Of a stretch of 64,000 nucleotides of DNA, positions 34,340 through 42,969 are shown piece by piece. The first letter of the stretch is position 1. Every line of letters starts with the position of its first letter. A model generated the notes under the pieces. The model was not told where the DNA came from. It did not search any database and saw only the letters and a list, made by a program, of their open reading frames with translations. The DNA is from Planctomycetaceae bacterium UBA2671 (lineage in GTDB: Bacteria > Planctomycetota > Planctomycetia > Planctomycetales > Planctomycetaceae). The stretch covers positions 20,881-84,880 of the forward strand of contig DEML01000094.1 in NCBI GenBank assembly GCA_002359185.1, given 5' to 3'. Both the position numbers and the translations under genes were made by a program.

Positions 34340-35704
34340 ATGACCGAGCCGACACCAATTTCCCGACGTAATTTGTTGAAAACTTCTGCAGCAGTGACCG
34401 CAGCTGTTGCTGCCAGTGGGATCTCTTCTCGTGCCTATGCGGACAGCTCTGAAACCATTCAAATTGCACTGGTTGGCTGTGGCGGTCGAGGAACTGGAGC
34501 TGCGGATAATGCTTTAAACACACAACAGGGTCCTGTCAAACTGGTTGCGATGGCCGATGTTTTTGAAAATCGACTCAGTGGCAGTTTCAATGCATTGAGC
34601 GGCCGACACAATGAACGGATGGACGTTCCTGACGAACGCAAGTTTATTGGATTCGACGCCTACAAACAGGCGATGGATTGCCTCAACCCCGGAGACGTCG
34701 TCATCCTCACAACTCCGCCTGCTTTCCGCTGGGTGCAGTTCACCTATGCGATTGAAAAAGGCTTAAACGTCTTCATGGAAAAGCCGGTCACGGTCGATGC
34801 CCCGACCAGCCGAAAAATGCTCGAACTCAACGAGCAGGCCAAAGCCAAGAATCTTAAAGTTGGCGTTGGCCTGATGTGCCGTCACTGCGAAGCTCGTGGC
34901 GAACTGTTCGACCGCATTCAATCTGGTGAAATTGGCGATCTCGTTTTACTGCGAGCTTATCGCCAGGCCGGTCCAACCGCTTCCGCTTTTGTTGCTCCGC
35001 AGGATGGTGAAGATTTGACCGAACTGATGTATCAGATCAAAAACTTCCACGGCTTCCTCTGGGCGAGTGGTGGGGCATTCAGCGACTTCCTGATTCACAA
35101 TATCGATGAATGCTGCTGGATGAAAAACGATTGGCCGGTTATGGCCAAGGCTTCTGGTGGTCGTCATTACCGCGGCAATTATATCGATCAGAACTTCGAT
35201 AATTATTCCGTAGAATACACCTTTGCCGATGGTTCAAAAATGTTCCTGGAAGGCCGGACGATGAACGGCTGCGACAAGGAATTTGCCAGCTACGCACACG
35301 GCACCAAAGGCTCGGCTGTCATCTCGACTGCGTCACACACACCAGCCAAGAGCCGTATTTATAAGGGGCAGTCGTTCACCGATGATCAACTCGCGTGGAA
35401 GTTTGATCGTAAAGAGCCGAATCCATACCAGCTCGAATGGGAACATCTCATGACGGCTATCCGTAAGGATGAAACCTACAACGAAGTCGAACGCGGCGTG
35501 ATGGCTTCCCTGGTCACATCCATGGGCCGCATGGCTGCACATACCGGCCGCATGGTTACACGCGACCAAATGCTCGAACACGATCACGAATTCGCCCCAC
35601 AGGTTGCCGAACTGACACTCGAAGGCGATGCCCCGATCATGATGAATGAAAAGGGACTTTATCCAATTCCAATGCCTGGTTTGAAAACCAAACGCGAGTA
35701 TTAA
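34340..35704 (+). CDS. exported Gfo/Idh/MocA-family oxidoreductase with Tat signal
   Basis: 454 residues from ATG 34340 with GAGGA upstream; an upstream TTG frame lacks a ribosome site. Residues 8-35 are a twin-arginine signal (SRRNLLKTSAAVTAAVAASG). The Rossmann fold begins IQIALVGCGGRGTGAAD. MEKPVTVD carries the family EKP motif. GGAFSDFLIHNIDECCWM is the substrate-domain entry. Tat export suggests it carries bound NAD(P) to the periplasm, like glucose-fructose oxidoreductase. Planctomycetes have many such paralogues linked to sugar and sulfatase pathways. Substrate unknown. Confidence 0.88.
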   Translation: MTEPTPISRRNLLKTSAAVTAAVAASGISSRAYADSSETIQIALVGCGGRGTGAADNALNTQQGPVKLVAMADVFENRLSGSFNALSGRHNERMDVPDERKFIGFDAYKQAMDCLNPGDVVILTTPPAFRWVQFTYAIEKGLNVFMEKPVTVDAPTSRKMLELNEQAKAKNLKVGVGLMCRHCEARGELFDRIQSGEIGDLVLLRAYRQAGPTASAFVAPQDGEDLTELMYQIKNFHGFLWASGGAFSDFLIHNIDECCWMKNDWPVMAKASGGRHYRGNYIDQNFDNYSVEYTFADGSKMFLEGRTMNGCDKEFASYAHGTKGSAVISTASHTPAKSRIYKGQSFTDDQLAWKFDRKEPNPYQLEWEHLMTAIRKDETYNEVERGVMASLVTSMGRMAAHTGRMVTRDQMLEHDHEFAPQVAELTLEGDAPIMMNEKGLYPIPMPGLKTKREY

Positions 35705-35728
35705 GATTTCGAAATTTTCCTGTTGATA

Positions 35729-35760
35729 ACATGTCCCTTTCATTCCGAGAGGGACATGTT
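35729..35760 (+). terminator. hairpin after the Tat-exported oxidoreductase gene
   Basis: AACATGTCCCT and AGGGACATGTT around ten bases, 25 bases past the stop, followed by CATTTCTGCTTCT. An 11-bp perfect stem makes it the likely end of the transcript, though the T run is weak. Confidence 0.6.
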
Positions 35761-35883
35761 CATTTCTGCTTCTATTGCTGGTAACATCCTGATTGGTCGA
35801 GATCAAAATCATTGGTCATCGCTTTGAACCTCACCTGCGTTTATCCGCATTCATTTGCGGTTCTAATAATCCACCACCACGAA

Positions 35884-36483
35884 TTACTCTTCTAAGGAAT
35901 CCGTCTTCTCATAGAACAGGATTCGCATACTCGCGACGGCGATTTCGAATTCGGTTTTAATCCATGGTTCGGGGACTTCGGGCTCGCAACGGCGGGGTAC
36001 GCGGACGATGAGCAGCGAGATTTCTTTGGCGGTTACTTCATCCGAGGCGAGTTTTTCCAGAGCCTTGTAGAGAGGTTCGCCCGGTTTGAATTGTTTCTCG
36101 GCCAGTGGATAGGGGGGATCGAAAAAGACAATATCGAAGGGAACGAATTCCGGCACCCCTTTCGGGCGATAGGAACTTTTCACGGCATTCGTTCGCCAGC
36201 AAAGGGTTCGATCTTCGACTCCCAGATGGGCTGTGTTCTCCCGCAATAGTGTCGCTGCCCGATGATCCTGCTCGATAAACACACAGCTAACCGCTCCCCG
36301 GCTCATCGCTTCCAGCCCGAGGGTACCTGTGCCGCAGAAGACATCGAGTACTCGGGCCCCCGGCAAATCGGCTTCAATCCGGTCAAACAGCATCTGCTTG
36401 ACACGATCGAGAATCGGCCGCGTCGTCATTCCTGGGTTGACTTTCAGGTTTCGACCTTTGAAATCTCCGGCAATAATTCGCAT
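35884..36483 (-). CDS. rsmD: 16S rRNA (guanine-N2)-methyltransferase RsmD
   Basis: 199 residues. It methylates G966 of 16S rRNA in the small subunit. Start MRIIAGDFKGRNL and RPILDRVKQMLFDRI are the family's N-terminal signature. The SAM site is RVLDVFCGTGTLGLEAMSRG. The catalytic motif DPPYPL sits in FDIVFFDPPYP. Length is standard. No coaD next to it, although the two are often paired. Confidence 0.9.
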   Translation of the reverse strand: MRIIAGDFKGRNLKVNPGMTTRPILDRVKQMLFDRIEADLPGARVLDVFCGTGTLGLEAMSRGAVSCVFIEQDHRAATLLRENTAHLGVEDRTLCWRTNAVKSSYRPKGVPEFVPFDIVFFDPPYPLAEKQFKPGEPLYKALEKLASDEVTAKEISLLIVRVPRRCEPEVPEPWIKTEFEIAVASMRILFYEKTDSLEE

Positions 36484-36647
36484 CTGTTTCCTGGTATCGG
36501 CTGATGAATCTGGATGTGCAACCTTAAGTATAGCTTTCTCGGAAGGTGTGAACCATCGTGAATTGCGTTGAAATGTATCACTGGCTACAATTCAGTGTCT
36601 GCTAGAAAGTATGACTGGTCATTTAGAAGAGTTATTCCTGAAGGATA

Positions 36648-37631
36648 TTGTCTTTGACTTATACACATTTGCTTCAATCGATCCGCAAAACCAGCTTGTT
36701 GATGCTGGTTGTTTTGGGCCCTCTGATCATCCTCGGCTGCAACGGGACATCCGGTACGGAAAACGATTCGACTGAGCCTCGTCCGCTGAAAACAGTTTTA
36801 TGTACAACGGGAATGGTGGGTGATCTTGCCAGTGCGATTCTGGGACCGGAGGTTGAGGTCAATGTGCTGATGAAGGCCGGAGTCGATCCGCATCTGTTTA
36901 CGCCCTCGCCGCGGGATATCAGCCTGATGAGTCAGGCGGATGCGATTATCTATAACGGACTGCATCTGGAAGCAGGGTTGTCGCAGACTCTGGAACATAT
37001 GGAGCAAAATCAGAAACAACTCGTGTATGCCCTTGCGACAGGCTTAACCACGGAAGATGGTTTAATTGAAGTCGCAGCCGGGCAGTACGATCCCCATTTC
37101 TGGAATGATCTCGAACTTTGGCAGGTCGCCGCCAGGAAATTTGCGGATTCGCTTGGGGAACGATATCCCGATCAGGCAGAGAGTTATCAGGCTCGTGCAA
37201 CCGGGTACTGCGATCAGTTGCAGTCTTTACTCGACTCCTCACGAGCGAAAATCGAGATGATTCCCGAGAATCGTCGCATCCTCATTTCTGCTCATGATGC
37301 CTTTGAATATTTCGGGCGCTCACTTGGGCTGGAAGTGGCAGCCGTGCAGGGGATCAGTACGAATGCCGAGGCGAGTGTGAAAAAAGTAGAGTTGCTAGTC
37401 AGTCGTGTTGTCGATCACAAGATTCCTGCGATTTTTGCAGAGTCGAGTGTGAGTGATAAATCAATTCAGGCAATTATTGCAGGTTGCAAGCAGCGTGGGT
37501 TCGATGTTCAACTTGGGGGGACACTCTTTTCCGATGCCCTGGGGCCAGACGGGAGTGGAGCGGAGACTTTTCCGACCATGTTTGCAGCCAATGTTAAAAC
37601 AATTGTCGATACCCTCAATACTACTCCTTAA
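36648..37631 (+). CDS. Zn/Mn ABC-transporter substrate-binding lipoprotein (ZnuA/TroA type)
   Basis: 327 residues from TTG 36648 with AAGGAT before it; no ATG precedes the signal peptide. Signal with lipobox: LLMLVVLGPLIILGC, then NGTSG. The mature cluster A-1/TroA fold shows VLMKAGVDPHLFTPSPRD (first His ligand), QYDPHFWNDLELW (second His), ISAHDAFEYFGRSLGL (third) and AIFAESSVSDKS (Glu). No His-rich loop of high-affinity ZnuA. No ATPase or permease gene follows, so the transporter partners are elsewhere. Confidence 0.87.
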   Translation: MSLTYTHLLQSIRKTSLLMLVVLGPLIILGCNGTSGTENDSTEPRPLKTVLCTTGMVGDLASAILGPEVEVNVLMKAGVDPHLFTPSPRDISLMSQADAIIYNGLHLEAGLSQTLEHMEQNQKQLVYALATGLTTEDGLIEVAAGQYDPHFWNDLELWQVAARKFADSLGERYPDQAESYQARATGYCDQLQSLLDSSRAKIEMIPENRRILISAHDAFEYFGRSLGLEVAAVQGISTNAEASVKKVELLVSRVVDHKIPAIFAESSVSDKSIQAIIAGCKQRGFDVQLGGTLFSDALGPDGSGAETFPTMFAANVKTIVDTLNTTP

Positions 37632-37670
37632 ATTATGGATGGGTGGCTGGGGTCGAAGCGTTGAGAAATC

Positions 37671-37772
37671 GTGCCATGGCTCTGTGAGCCGTGCATTGCG
37701 TGATCTTAGTTTCTTCCAACGCTCCTGAAGTCATAGCGCTGAAAAAACACGGCTCACAGAGCCGTGGCACAC
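37671..37772. repeat. family C inner hairpin without the flanking ends
   Basis: GTGCCATGGCTCTGTGAGCC (one mismatch to the other copies) and complement around the conserved loop TGCATTGCGTGATCTTA. The TGCAACTT-type ends found at 26942 and 60381 are missing, so this is a shorter or decayed copy. Confidence 0.75.
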
Positions 37773-37852
37773 ATCAAACGTGTTTTAACAGCAGGTAAAA
37801 ACATAAAAGATTATACCTGTCTACGAGATCCCTTTCACTCAGATGAATTACC

Positions 37853-38362
37853 GTGTCGAATCCTTTCAGAAATCTGATTCTTATTGGTATGCCCGGAGCT
37901 GGCAAAAGTACGATTGGGGTCATTCTTGCCAAGCAGACTGCACGGGATTTTGTTGATACCGATCTACTGATTCAGCTCAAGGAAGGTTGCTGTCTACAAG
38001 AGACGGTTAACGAAAAGGGTTATCTGGAGTTGCGGCGGATTGAAGGGGAGGTTCTGCAAAATCTGGATGTGAAAAATCATGTCGTCGCGACGGGAGGAAG
38101 TGCGGTTTATTCAGAAGCTGCGATGAGGCATTTGAGAGAACTGGGAACAATTATTTATCTGAAAGTGAGTCTGCAGGAACTGGAGAGTCGAGTGACGAAT
38201 GAGGCTCAACGGGGACTTGCCCGGCCAGATGATCAGACATTTGCACAGATGTATGATGAACGCTGCGAACTGTATAAGCGGTATGCACAAGTGATCATTG
38301 AATGTGATGGAAAATGTCCTGAACAAATCGCCTGTGAAGTGGATAACATGATTGCAGTTTGA
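37853..38362 (+). CDS. aroK: shikimate kinase
   Basis: 169 residues from GTG 37853. It phosphorylates shikimate in the chorismate pathway. P-loop GMPGAGKS at residues 12-19; VDTDLLI with the Mg/shikimate Asp; ELRRIEGEVL with the substrate Arg; ATGGSAV for the Walker B-like glycine motif; and GLARPDD in the lid. Standard length, no neighbouring aro genes. The ATG at 37843 is out of frame, so the GTG is the best start. Confidence 0.88.
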   Translation: MSNPFRNLILIGMPGAGKSTIGVILAKQTARDFVDTDLLIQLKEGCCLQETVNEKGYLELRRIEGEVLQNLDVKNHVVATGGSAVYSEAAMRHLRELGTIIYLKVSLQELESRVTNEAQRGLARPDDQTFAQMYDERCELYKRYAQVIIECDGKCPEQIACEVDNMIAV

Positions 38363-38581
38363 TTAACAGAGGCAATTCTGAAACCAAAGCAGTTCGTATT
38401 CCTTCTAATACTCATCATGCAAACGACTCGCATAATCGTCAGGCCTCTGTTTGACGCAGATCTTGATTGACGATGAATGGAATAGATTTCCTGCGACTTA
38501 TTACGAATTGATCATTTCATCTTCGTCTTCTGTGCATATTCCATTTGAGAGCATGATGTCTCAACCTGCGAGCGTTAAACT

Positions 38582-39367
38582 ATGACTTCCCTGAATAACT
38601 CTCTGTTCGCAGTCCTTTGTGCCGTTCTTTTCAGTTCTTCAATGTGCGAAATCGTCTCGGCTGAGACGTTTTACTTCATGACGGTGTACGGTTCTCAGTG
38701 TGAGCCGCCGCGAGGGGATCGCGTGCATTCATTTGCAACTTTTGTCAAAGCGACCGGCTGTGGGAATGACTGGAGCCAGTATCAACTTGAAGTGCATACA
38801 ATCAGCTGGTTGCCGGTGACCAAGGAGATCAAAATCTGGAGACTCGTTCCGGAAGAAGGAGATAACTTCGGATTGCATGAGACGATTCGCTGGGCTCTTA
38901 AGGGTGGGGCGAATGTGCAAAAGTGGGGGCCTTATCAAGTTTCCTGCGAGACTTTTCAACGAGCCGTGCATCGGATCGGCCTGCTGGATGCCGATTTGAT
39001 TGCTTATCAGGCAGTTGATCCTGTCCTGCGAACTGAGATATCCAACTGCATCCATGCCGTATCGGGAGTGGATCCTTATGATCCTCGAACACGATATCCA
39101 TTGATACGTGTTGGCTATTCTGCAAGCGAGCATATCGCCGAGGTCTTTCTGGAAAATGATCTGATTCTGGATGCTGAAGTGAGGCATCTGTGGTTAGACA
39201 AACGGCTGGGGTTGTGCCGCTATCCCATCGAAACGAGTTCTCTCAAAGCTCCATTGTTCAGTGCCGGTGTCGGGGTGACTCCCCGTCGGGAAAACCGCTC
39301 GGAACTGGATCATGTACGGGTGCGGTCTTGTCCTGATTTTATCGTCCCGCCAGGCTGCCGACGATAA
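38582..39367 (+). CDS. hypothetical exported protein, 261 residues
   Basis: ATG 38582 opens a signal peptide (LFAVLCAVLFSSSMCEIVSA). The mature part begins ETFYFMTVYGSQCEPPRGDR, with a later HSFATFVKA and WLPVTKEIKIWRLVPEEG. No domain is recognised; MTVYGSQ and HSFATF recall planctomycete secreted proteins of unknown function. The C-terminus is Arg/Pro-rich with single Cys residues. Monocistronic. Confidence 0.6.
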   Translation: MTSLNNSLFAVLCAVLFSSSMCEIVSAETFYFMTVYGSQCEPPRGDRVHSFATFVKATGCGNDWSQYQLEVHTISWLPVTKEIKIWRLVPEEGDNFGLHETIRWALKGGANVQKWGPYQVSCETFQRAVHRIGLLDADLIAYQAVDPVLRTEISNCIHAVSGVDPYDPRTRYPLIRVGYSASEHIAEVFLENDLILDAEVRHLWLDKRLGLCRYPIETSSLKAPLFSAGVGVTPRRENRSELDHVRVRSCPDFIVPPGCRR

Positions 39368-39485
39368 AATCTGCTGCTTCTTAACGAGACGCTGACTCGT
39401 CAAATGATATCAATTCTTGTCATCCATACGAGCAGTTGAATATCGATAGCCTCCTCTTCACATGCATTATCTCCCATGCGTAATT

Positions 39486-39530
39486 GGAAATGTGGCCTGA
39501 ATGTTGCCAAAAAACATCAGGCTGCATTTC
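39486..39530. repeat. 45-bp imperfect hairpin in the gap before the YTV gene
   Basis: GGAAATGTGGCCTGAATGTT and AACATCAGGCTGCATTTCC around GCCAAAA, two arm mismatches. It lies about 190 bases before the YTV gene. The rest of the 39368-39717 gap holds no element I can name apart from the ribosome site GAGGGGAG at 39703-39710. Confidence 0.55.
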
Positions 39531-39717
39531 CACACCCCGCTTCTGTTCATTTTACGTGAATTGCCCATTTTAATCTTTGCATTGCACTCCCTGATGTTAG
39601 ATTATTAATCATGGGTATCCAGGCCCCCTATATTGACTATTTTGCAGCTCAGATTGGCAACGGGGGCCGACAGTCACGCGTGTGGTTGTTCTAATTATTT
39701 CAGAGGGGAGAAATGGT

Positions 39718-41190
39718 ATGAGTAGTTGGGTAATGGGATCGCTGGGTCGATTCCTGGCAGTGGCATGTCTGGCTGTTGTGACGACACCGGCCTTGGCAGG
39801 CGATTGTGCATGCAAACCGAGCTGTGCTTCAGCTTGTGAAAAATGCTGTGAAGGTGCAGAAGGATGCGATAAATGTACTGTCGTAGAAAAAACTGTACGA
39901 CGTCCACAATGGGTGACGGAAATGAAGACCGTCACTGTGACCGAGTACGAGAAGCAGGAAAAGGAAAAGACTTACACCGTCTGTAAGAAAGTTCCTCACA
40001 CCGAAACGAAGACTCGCGAAGTTGAGTACACCGAGTGGGTCGAAAAGGAAATCGAAAAACTGTACACAGTTTGCGAAGTCCAGAAAGAGGAAAAAGAAGT
40101 CGAGTATGAAGTGATGGTTCCTGAGAAAGTCACCAAAACCGGAACTCGCACCGTGATGAAAAAAGTGGTCACTCCAACTGAAAAAACCTTCACACGCATG
40201 GTTCCTAAAGAAGTGACTAAGACCGGCACCCGCAAGGTTATGAAACCTGTCTGGGAAGAAGTCGAAAAAGAGTACACCCGTATGGTTCCTAAAGAAGTGA
40301 CCAAAACCGGAACTCGTAAAGTGATGAAACCCGTTTGGGAAGAAGTCGAAAAAGAGTATACCCGCATGGTTCCTAAAGAAGTGACCAAAACGGGAACTCG
40401 CTGCGTCTGGGAAACCGAGAAGGAAGAAAAAACCCGCACCATCAAAGTCGACAAAGGCCACTGGGAATGCGTCGAAACTGAGTGCCCCTCTTCTTGCAAC
40501 AAATGCTGTGATCCTTGCTGCAAATCATGCTGTGGTCCTAAGACCTACATGAAAAAATGCTGGGTTCCAGAGATCGTTGAAAAGGAACTCACTTACACTG
40601 TCTGTAAACGAGTTCCTGTTAAAGAAGAGTACGAATACACTGTGACTGTTTGCGAACCGGAAACCTATACCAAAATGGTTAAGGTCTGCAAATGCGAATG
40701 TGTTGAAGAAGAGTACGAATACACCGAAACTGTTTGCGAGCCGGAAACCTACACCAAAACGGTTAAGACCTGCAAGCACGAATGTGTTGAAGAAGAATAC
40801 GAGTACACCGAAACTGTCTGTGAAAAAGAAGAGTACACCAAGACTGTTGATGTTGTCACTTGTGAAGAAGTCGAAGAAGAGTACGAGTACACTGTTGTTG
40901 AGTGCAAGCCTGTCACAAAGACAAAAACTGTCGTGACCTGCAAAAAGGTTCCTGTCGAAAAGACAAAAACCTATACAGTCAAAGAGCCTGTTACTAAAAC
41001 TCGTACTGAAGAGTACGAAGAGACAACTTACGAACTCGTCAAAGAAGAAAAAACCAAGACATACACAGTTTGTGTACCTGTCCAGGTTGAAAAAGAAGTC
41101 GAAGTGAAAGTATGCCGCTGCGTTGAAGAAGTGATCGAATGCAAAGTTCCTTGCGAAGATTGCTGCAAAAAATGCTGTGGTTGCAAATAA
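39718..41190 (+). CDS. secreted Cys-rich YTV-motif protein (planctomycete cell-surface type)
   Basis: 490 residues from ATG 39718 with GAGGGGAG 7 bases before it; an earlier in-frame GTG is weaker. Signal: GRFLAVACLAVVTTPALAG. The mature protein is Lys/Glu/Thr/Tyr/Val-rich, with Cys pairs at both ends and in the middle (CKPSCASACEKCC, CNKCCDPCC, CCKKCCGCK). Two internal repeat blocks both have a period of 28 residues (84 bases): RMVPKEVTKTGTRKVMKP with WEEVEKEY, starting at 40198, 40282 and 40366; and VEEEYEYTETVCEPETYTK with VKTCKHEC, near 40690-40880. YTV and YTE motifs recur. YTV proteins are known planctomycete surface proteins thought to be crosslinked by disulfides. A terminator follows. 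Confidence 0.85.
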   Translation: MSSWVMGSLGRFLAVACLAVVTTPALAGDCACKPSCASACEKCCEGAEGCDKCTVVEKTVRRPQWVTEMKTVTVTEYEKQEKEKTYTVCKKVPHTETKTREVEYTEWVEKEIEKLYTVCEVQKEEKEVEYEVMVPEKVTKTGTRTVMKKVVTPTEKTFTRMVPKEVTKTGTRKVMKPVWEEVEKEYTRMVPKEVTKTGTRKVMKPVWEEVEKEYTRMVPKEVTKTGTRCVWETEKEEKTRTIKVDKGHWECVETECPSSCNKCCDPCCKSCCGPKTYMKKCWVPEIVEKELTYTVCKRVPVKEEYEYTVTVCEPETYTKMVKVCKCECVEEEYEYTETVCEPETYTKTVKTCKHECVEEEYEYTETVCEKEEYTKTVDVVTCEEVEEEYEYTVVECKPVTKTKTVVTCKKVPVEKTKTYTVKEPVTKTRTEEYEETTYELVKEEKTKTYTVCVPVQVEKEVEVKVCRCVEEVIECKVPCEDCCKKCCGCK

Positions 41191-41298
41191 TCTGAACTGA
41201 CTTTGTCAGTGAGCCGACTGAAGGAAATCTACTTGCGACTCAAGCCTGCTCCTCTGCAGTGCTAAAATCGAAAGATTGAATTCTCTCAGCGAAAATTA

Positions 41299-41340
41299 AA
41301 AAGTGACACGAGACTCCTCTGTCTCGGGTCACTTTTCTTT
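41299..41340 (+). terminator. Rho-independent terminator after the YTV gene
   Basis: Arms AAAAGTGACACGAGAC and GTCTCGGGTCACTTTT with one mismatch around TCCTCT, followed by CTTTATT. It is about 110 bases past the stop. Confidence 0.7.
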
Positions 41341-41367
41341 ATTGGTGTTTAACTGGAATCTAAATCG

Positions 41368-41396
41368 ACGCCGTCCCCTCGCTGACGCTTCGGGTT
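41368..41396. repeat. family E repeat, uninterrupted copy (empty site for MITE C)
   Basis: ACGCCGTCCCCTCGCTGACG, then CTTCGGGTT. The reverse complement of this run is found at 60 kb split in two by a family C unit, so this copy shows the site before insertion. Confidence 0.7.
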
Positions 41397-41422
41397 GAGA
41401 TTTGCACGCAATTTTGAGAGTT

Positions 41423-41493
41423 AATACAAGCACGAAGCGCAAGCGAGTGTGTCCAGGCCAGAAGGACACACTCGCTTGCGCTTCGTGCTTGTA
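41423..41493. repeat. family D inverted repeat, uninterrupted copy
   Basis: Arms AATACAAGCACGAAGCGCAA, then GCGAGTGTGTCC, and complement around AGGCCAGAA. The same repeat at 26923-27214 is split by a family C unit. It lies 38 bases past the end of the leftward FHA gene. Confidence 0.8.
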
Positions 41494-41530
41494 TATTCCA
41501 TTCTCCAGTTTTATTAATTGAATTTACGAG

Positions 41531-42427
41531 TTAGAGTCGAGTCTCTACCAAAGCTATTAACTCCAGCCAGCGATTCGGAAGTTTGGCTGGGTCGACTGTG
41601 ATGGCAATGAATAACAGCGTGCTGTGAACGGCTTTTGTAAACAGCGTTGGAGGGGCGGGGGCTTCGGGGAGGTCGGGGGCGGAAAGGGAGCCTTCGCTCC
41701 AGAAAATCGTTTGAGCCATCCAGCCGGCTGGAGTTTCCAGACCTGCAACATCAACCAGTTTTTCTGCTTCGCGACGTTTCTCTTCCGTCGGCTCACTTTG
41801 CCAGGCCTCTGCAATGGATTGAACTTCTGGATTGAGTTCCGGGAGTGATTGCCCATAAGTCTGGTAAGCTTCCAGTTCCCAGGCGACTGATTTCTGAGCT
41901 CCGATCAATGCGGCAATCAAACGCACGGCTTCCCCCCAGCGTTCTTCCTGCTTGAGTTCGGCAATCACTTCAGAAGCTTCAAGTTCAGGATTGCTGACAT
42001 CCAGACTTGTTGTAATCTGGAGATCCGCCAGTAATTTTTCCAGAAGAGGCGTTTCAACTTCGATCTGCTCAGGTTCTAACGATTCTTCCTGGATCTCTTC
42101 AACAGCTTTCTTCTGCGGAATCTGCTGAGCGGCATCGCGAACCTGGAAGTGAGAATTTCCTGCGACGATTAAATCGCCATGTTTGAGTGGCGATTGTCGA
42201 ATCGGCTGGCCGTTGCAAAAAACGGTATATTCCGGACGAGCAGAATTTAAAGACCAGCCGCTGGAAGTGGAAAGAATCTGAAAATGAATATCTTGAAGTT
42301 CTCCATCCCGGGAACAGCTCATCTCCGCCCAGGAAGATCGGCCGACTCGCAGTTTCTGACCTGATCTTATAAACGATTGCAGCCCGAGATCCGGCCCTTC
42401 CACCACTTTGAGTACCAGCGTTTGCAT
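41531..42427 (-). CDS. FHA-domain protein of the T6SS locus, DUF6931-like C-terminus
   Basis: 298 residues. N-terminal FHA domain (1-100): KLRVGRSSWAEMS, FQILSTSSGWSLNS, FCNGQPIRQSPLKHGDLI; the Gly-Arg-Ser and late Asn-Gly pattern fits a phosphothreonine-binding fold. The middle is helical. The C-terminus (GWMAQTIFWSEGSLSAPDLP and RWLELIALVE) looks like DUF6931, found in planctomycete and proteobacterial T6SS loci as I recall. FHA proteins couple T6SS assembly to Ser/Thr kinase signalling; no kinase gene is in the window. Divergent from the main T6SS run. Confidence 0.75.
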   Translation of the reverse strand: MQTLVLKVVEGPDLGLQSFIRSGQKLRVGRSSWAEMSCSRDGELQDIHFQILSTSSGWSLNSARPEYTVFCNGQPIRQSPLKHGDLIVAGNSHFQVRDAAQQIPQKKAVEEIQEESLEPEQIEVETPLLEKLLADLQITTSLDVSNPELEASEVIAELKQEERWGEAVRLIAALIGAQKSVAWELEAYQTYGQSLPELNPEVQSIAEAWQSEPTEEKRREAEKLVDVAGLETPAGWMAQTIFWSEGSLSAPDLPEAPAPPTLFTKAVHSTLLFIAITVDPAKLPNRWLELIALVETRL

Positions 42428-42548
42428 CAGTTTTCACTTTCAGAGTGACAAGTGGGGTATTGGCCAGTGGCCAGTGTTGAGAGGAGTTTGAACCTTAAGC
42501 TTTATATAGCGACTGCTTTCCAAATGCTAATAATACTTCAGGCTGAAG

Positions 42549-42715
42549 CAAGAGTCCCCTCTTACCGTGGGAGAGATAGCATTGATCTTTTCTCCCGCTG
42601 TGAGAATGTGTGGGTGAAGGGAAATCGATGTCGATTGTAATAAGAACGTCGAAGAGATCCCCTCATCCGGCCTTCGGCCACCTTCTCCCCAAGGAGAAGG
42701 AAAGATTATCGCTCC
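42549..42715. repeat. family F repeat in the FHA-tssA gap
   Basis: GAGTCCCCTCTTACCGTGGG, then GAAGGGAAATCGATGTCGAT, and in the second half GATCCCCTCATCCGGCC with the inner hairpin CGGCCTTCGGCC and CTTCTCCCCAAGGAGAAG. It is the longest F copy in the window. Nothing else is seen in the 42428-42969 gap. Confidence 0.65.
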
Positions 42716-42969
42716 TCTATTAAATATGGATTGTTTATGATTGACTCTGAAAACCCTCTGGCCACTCAACACTGGCCTCTAATCCCTACAGCAAGACCCC
42801 AAATATCATCACTTTGCCGAGAACACGATCTCCGGAACTTCGCAATCAAGTCGACATGAGCGTCTGTCGATAGGAAGAATACCTATATCCATTATGAATC
42901 CCCCATGCTACCTTGTCTTCCAGACAAGCGTGCTCAGATTGAATTCAATTCAGTGAAGAATGTAGCGTT

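Noticed and set aside
39829..40943. Several long - strand frames opposite the YTV gene
   Set aside because: They are shadows of a low-complexity, repeat-built coding sequence; the + strand has signal peptide, ribosome site and terminator.
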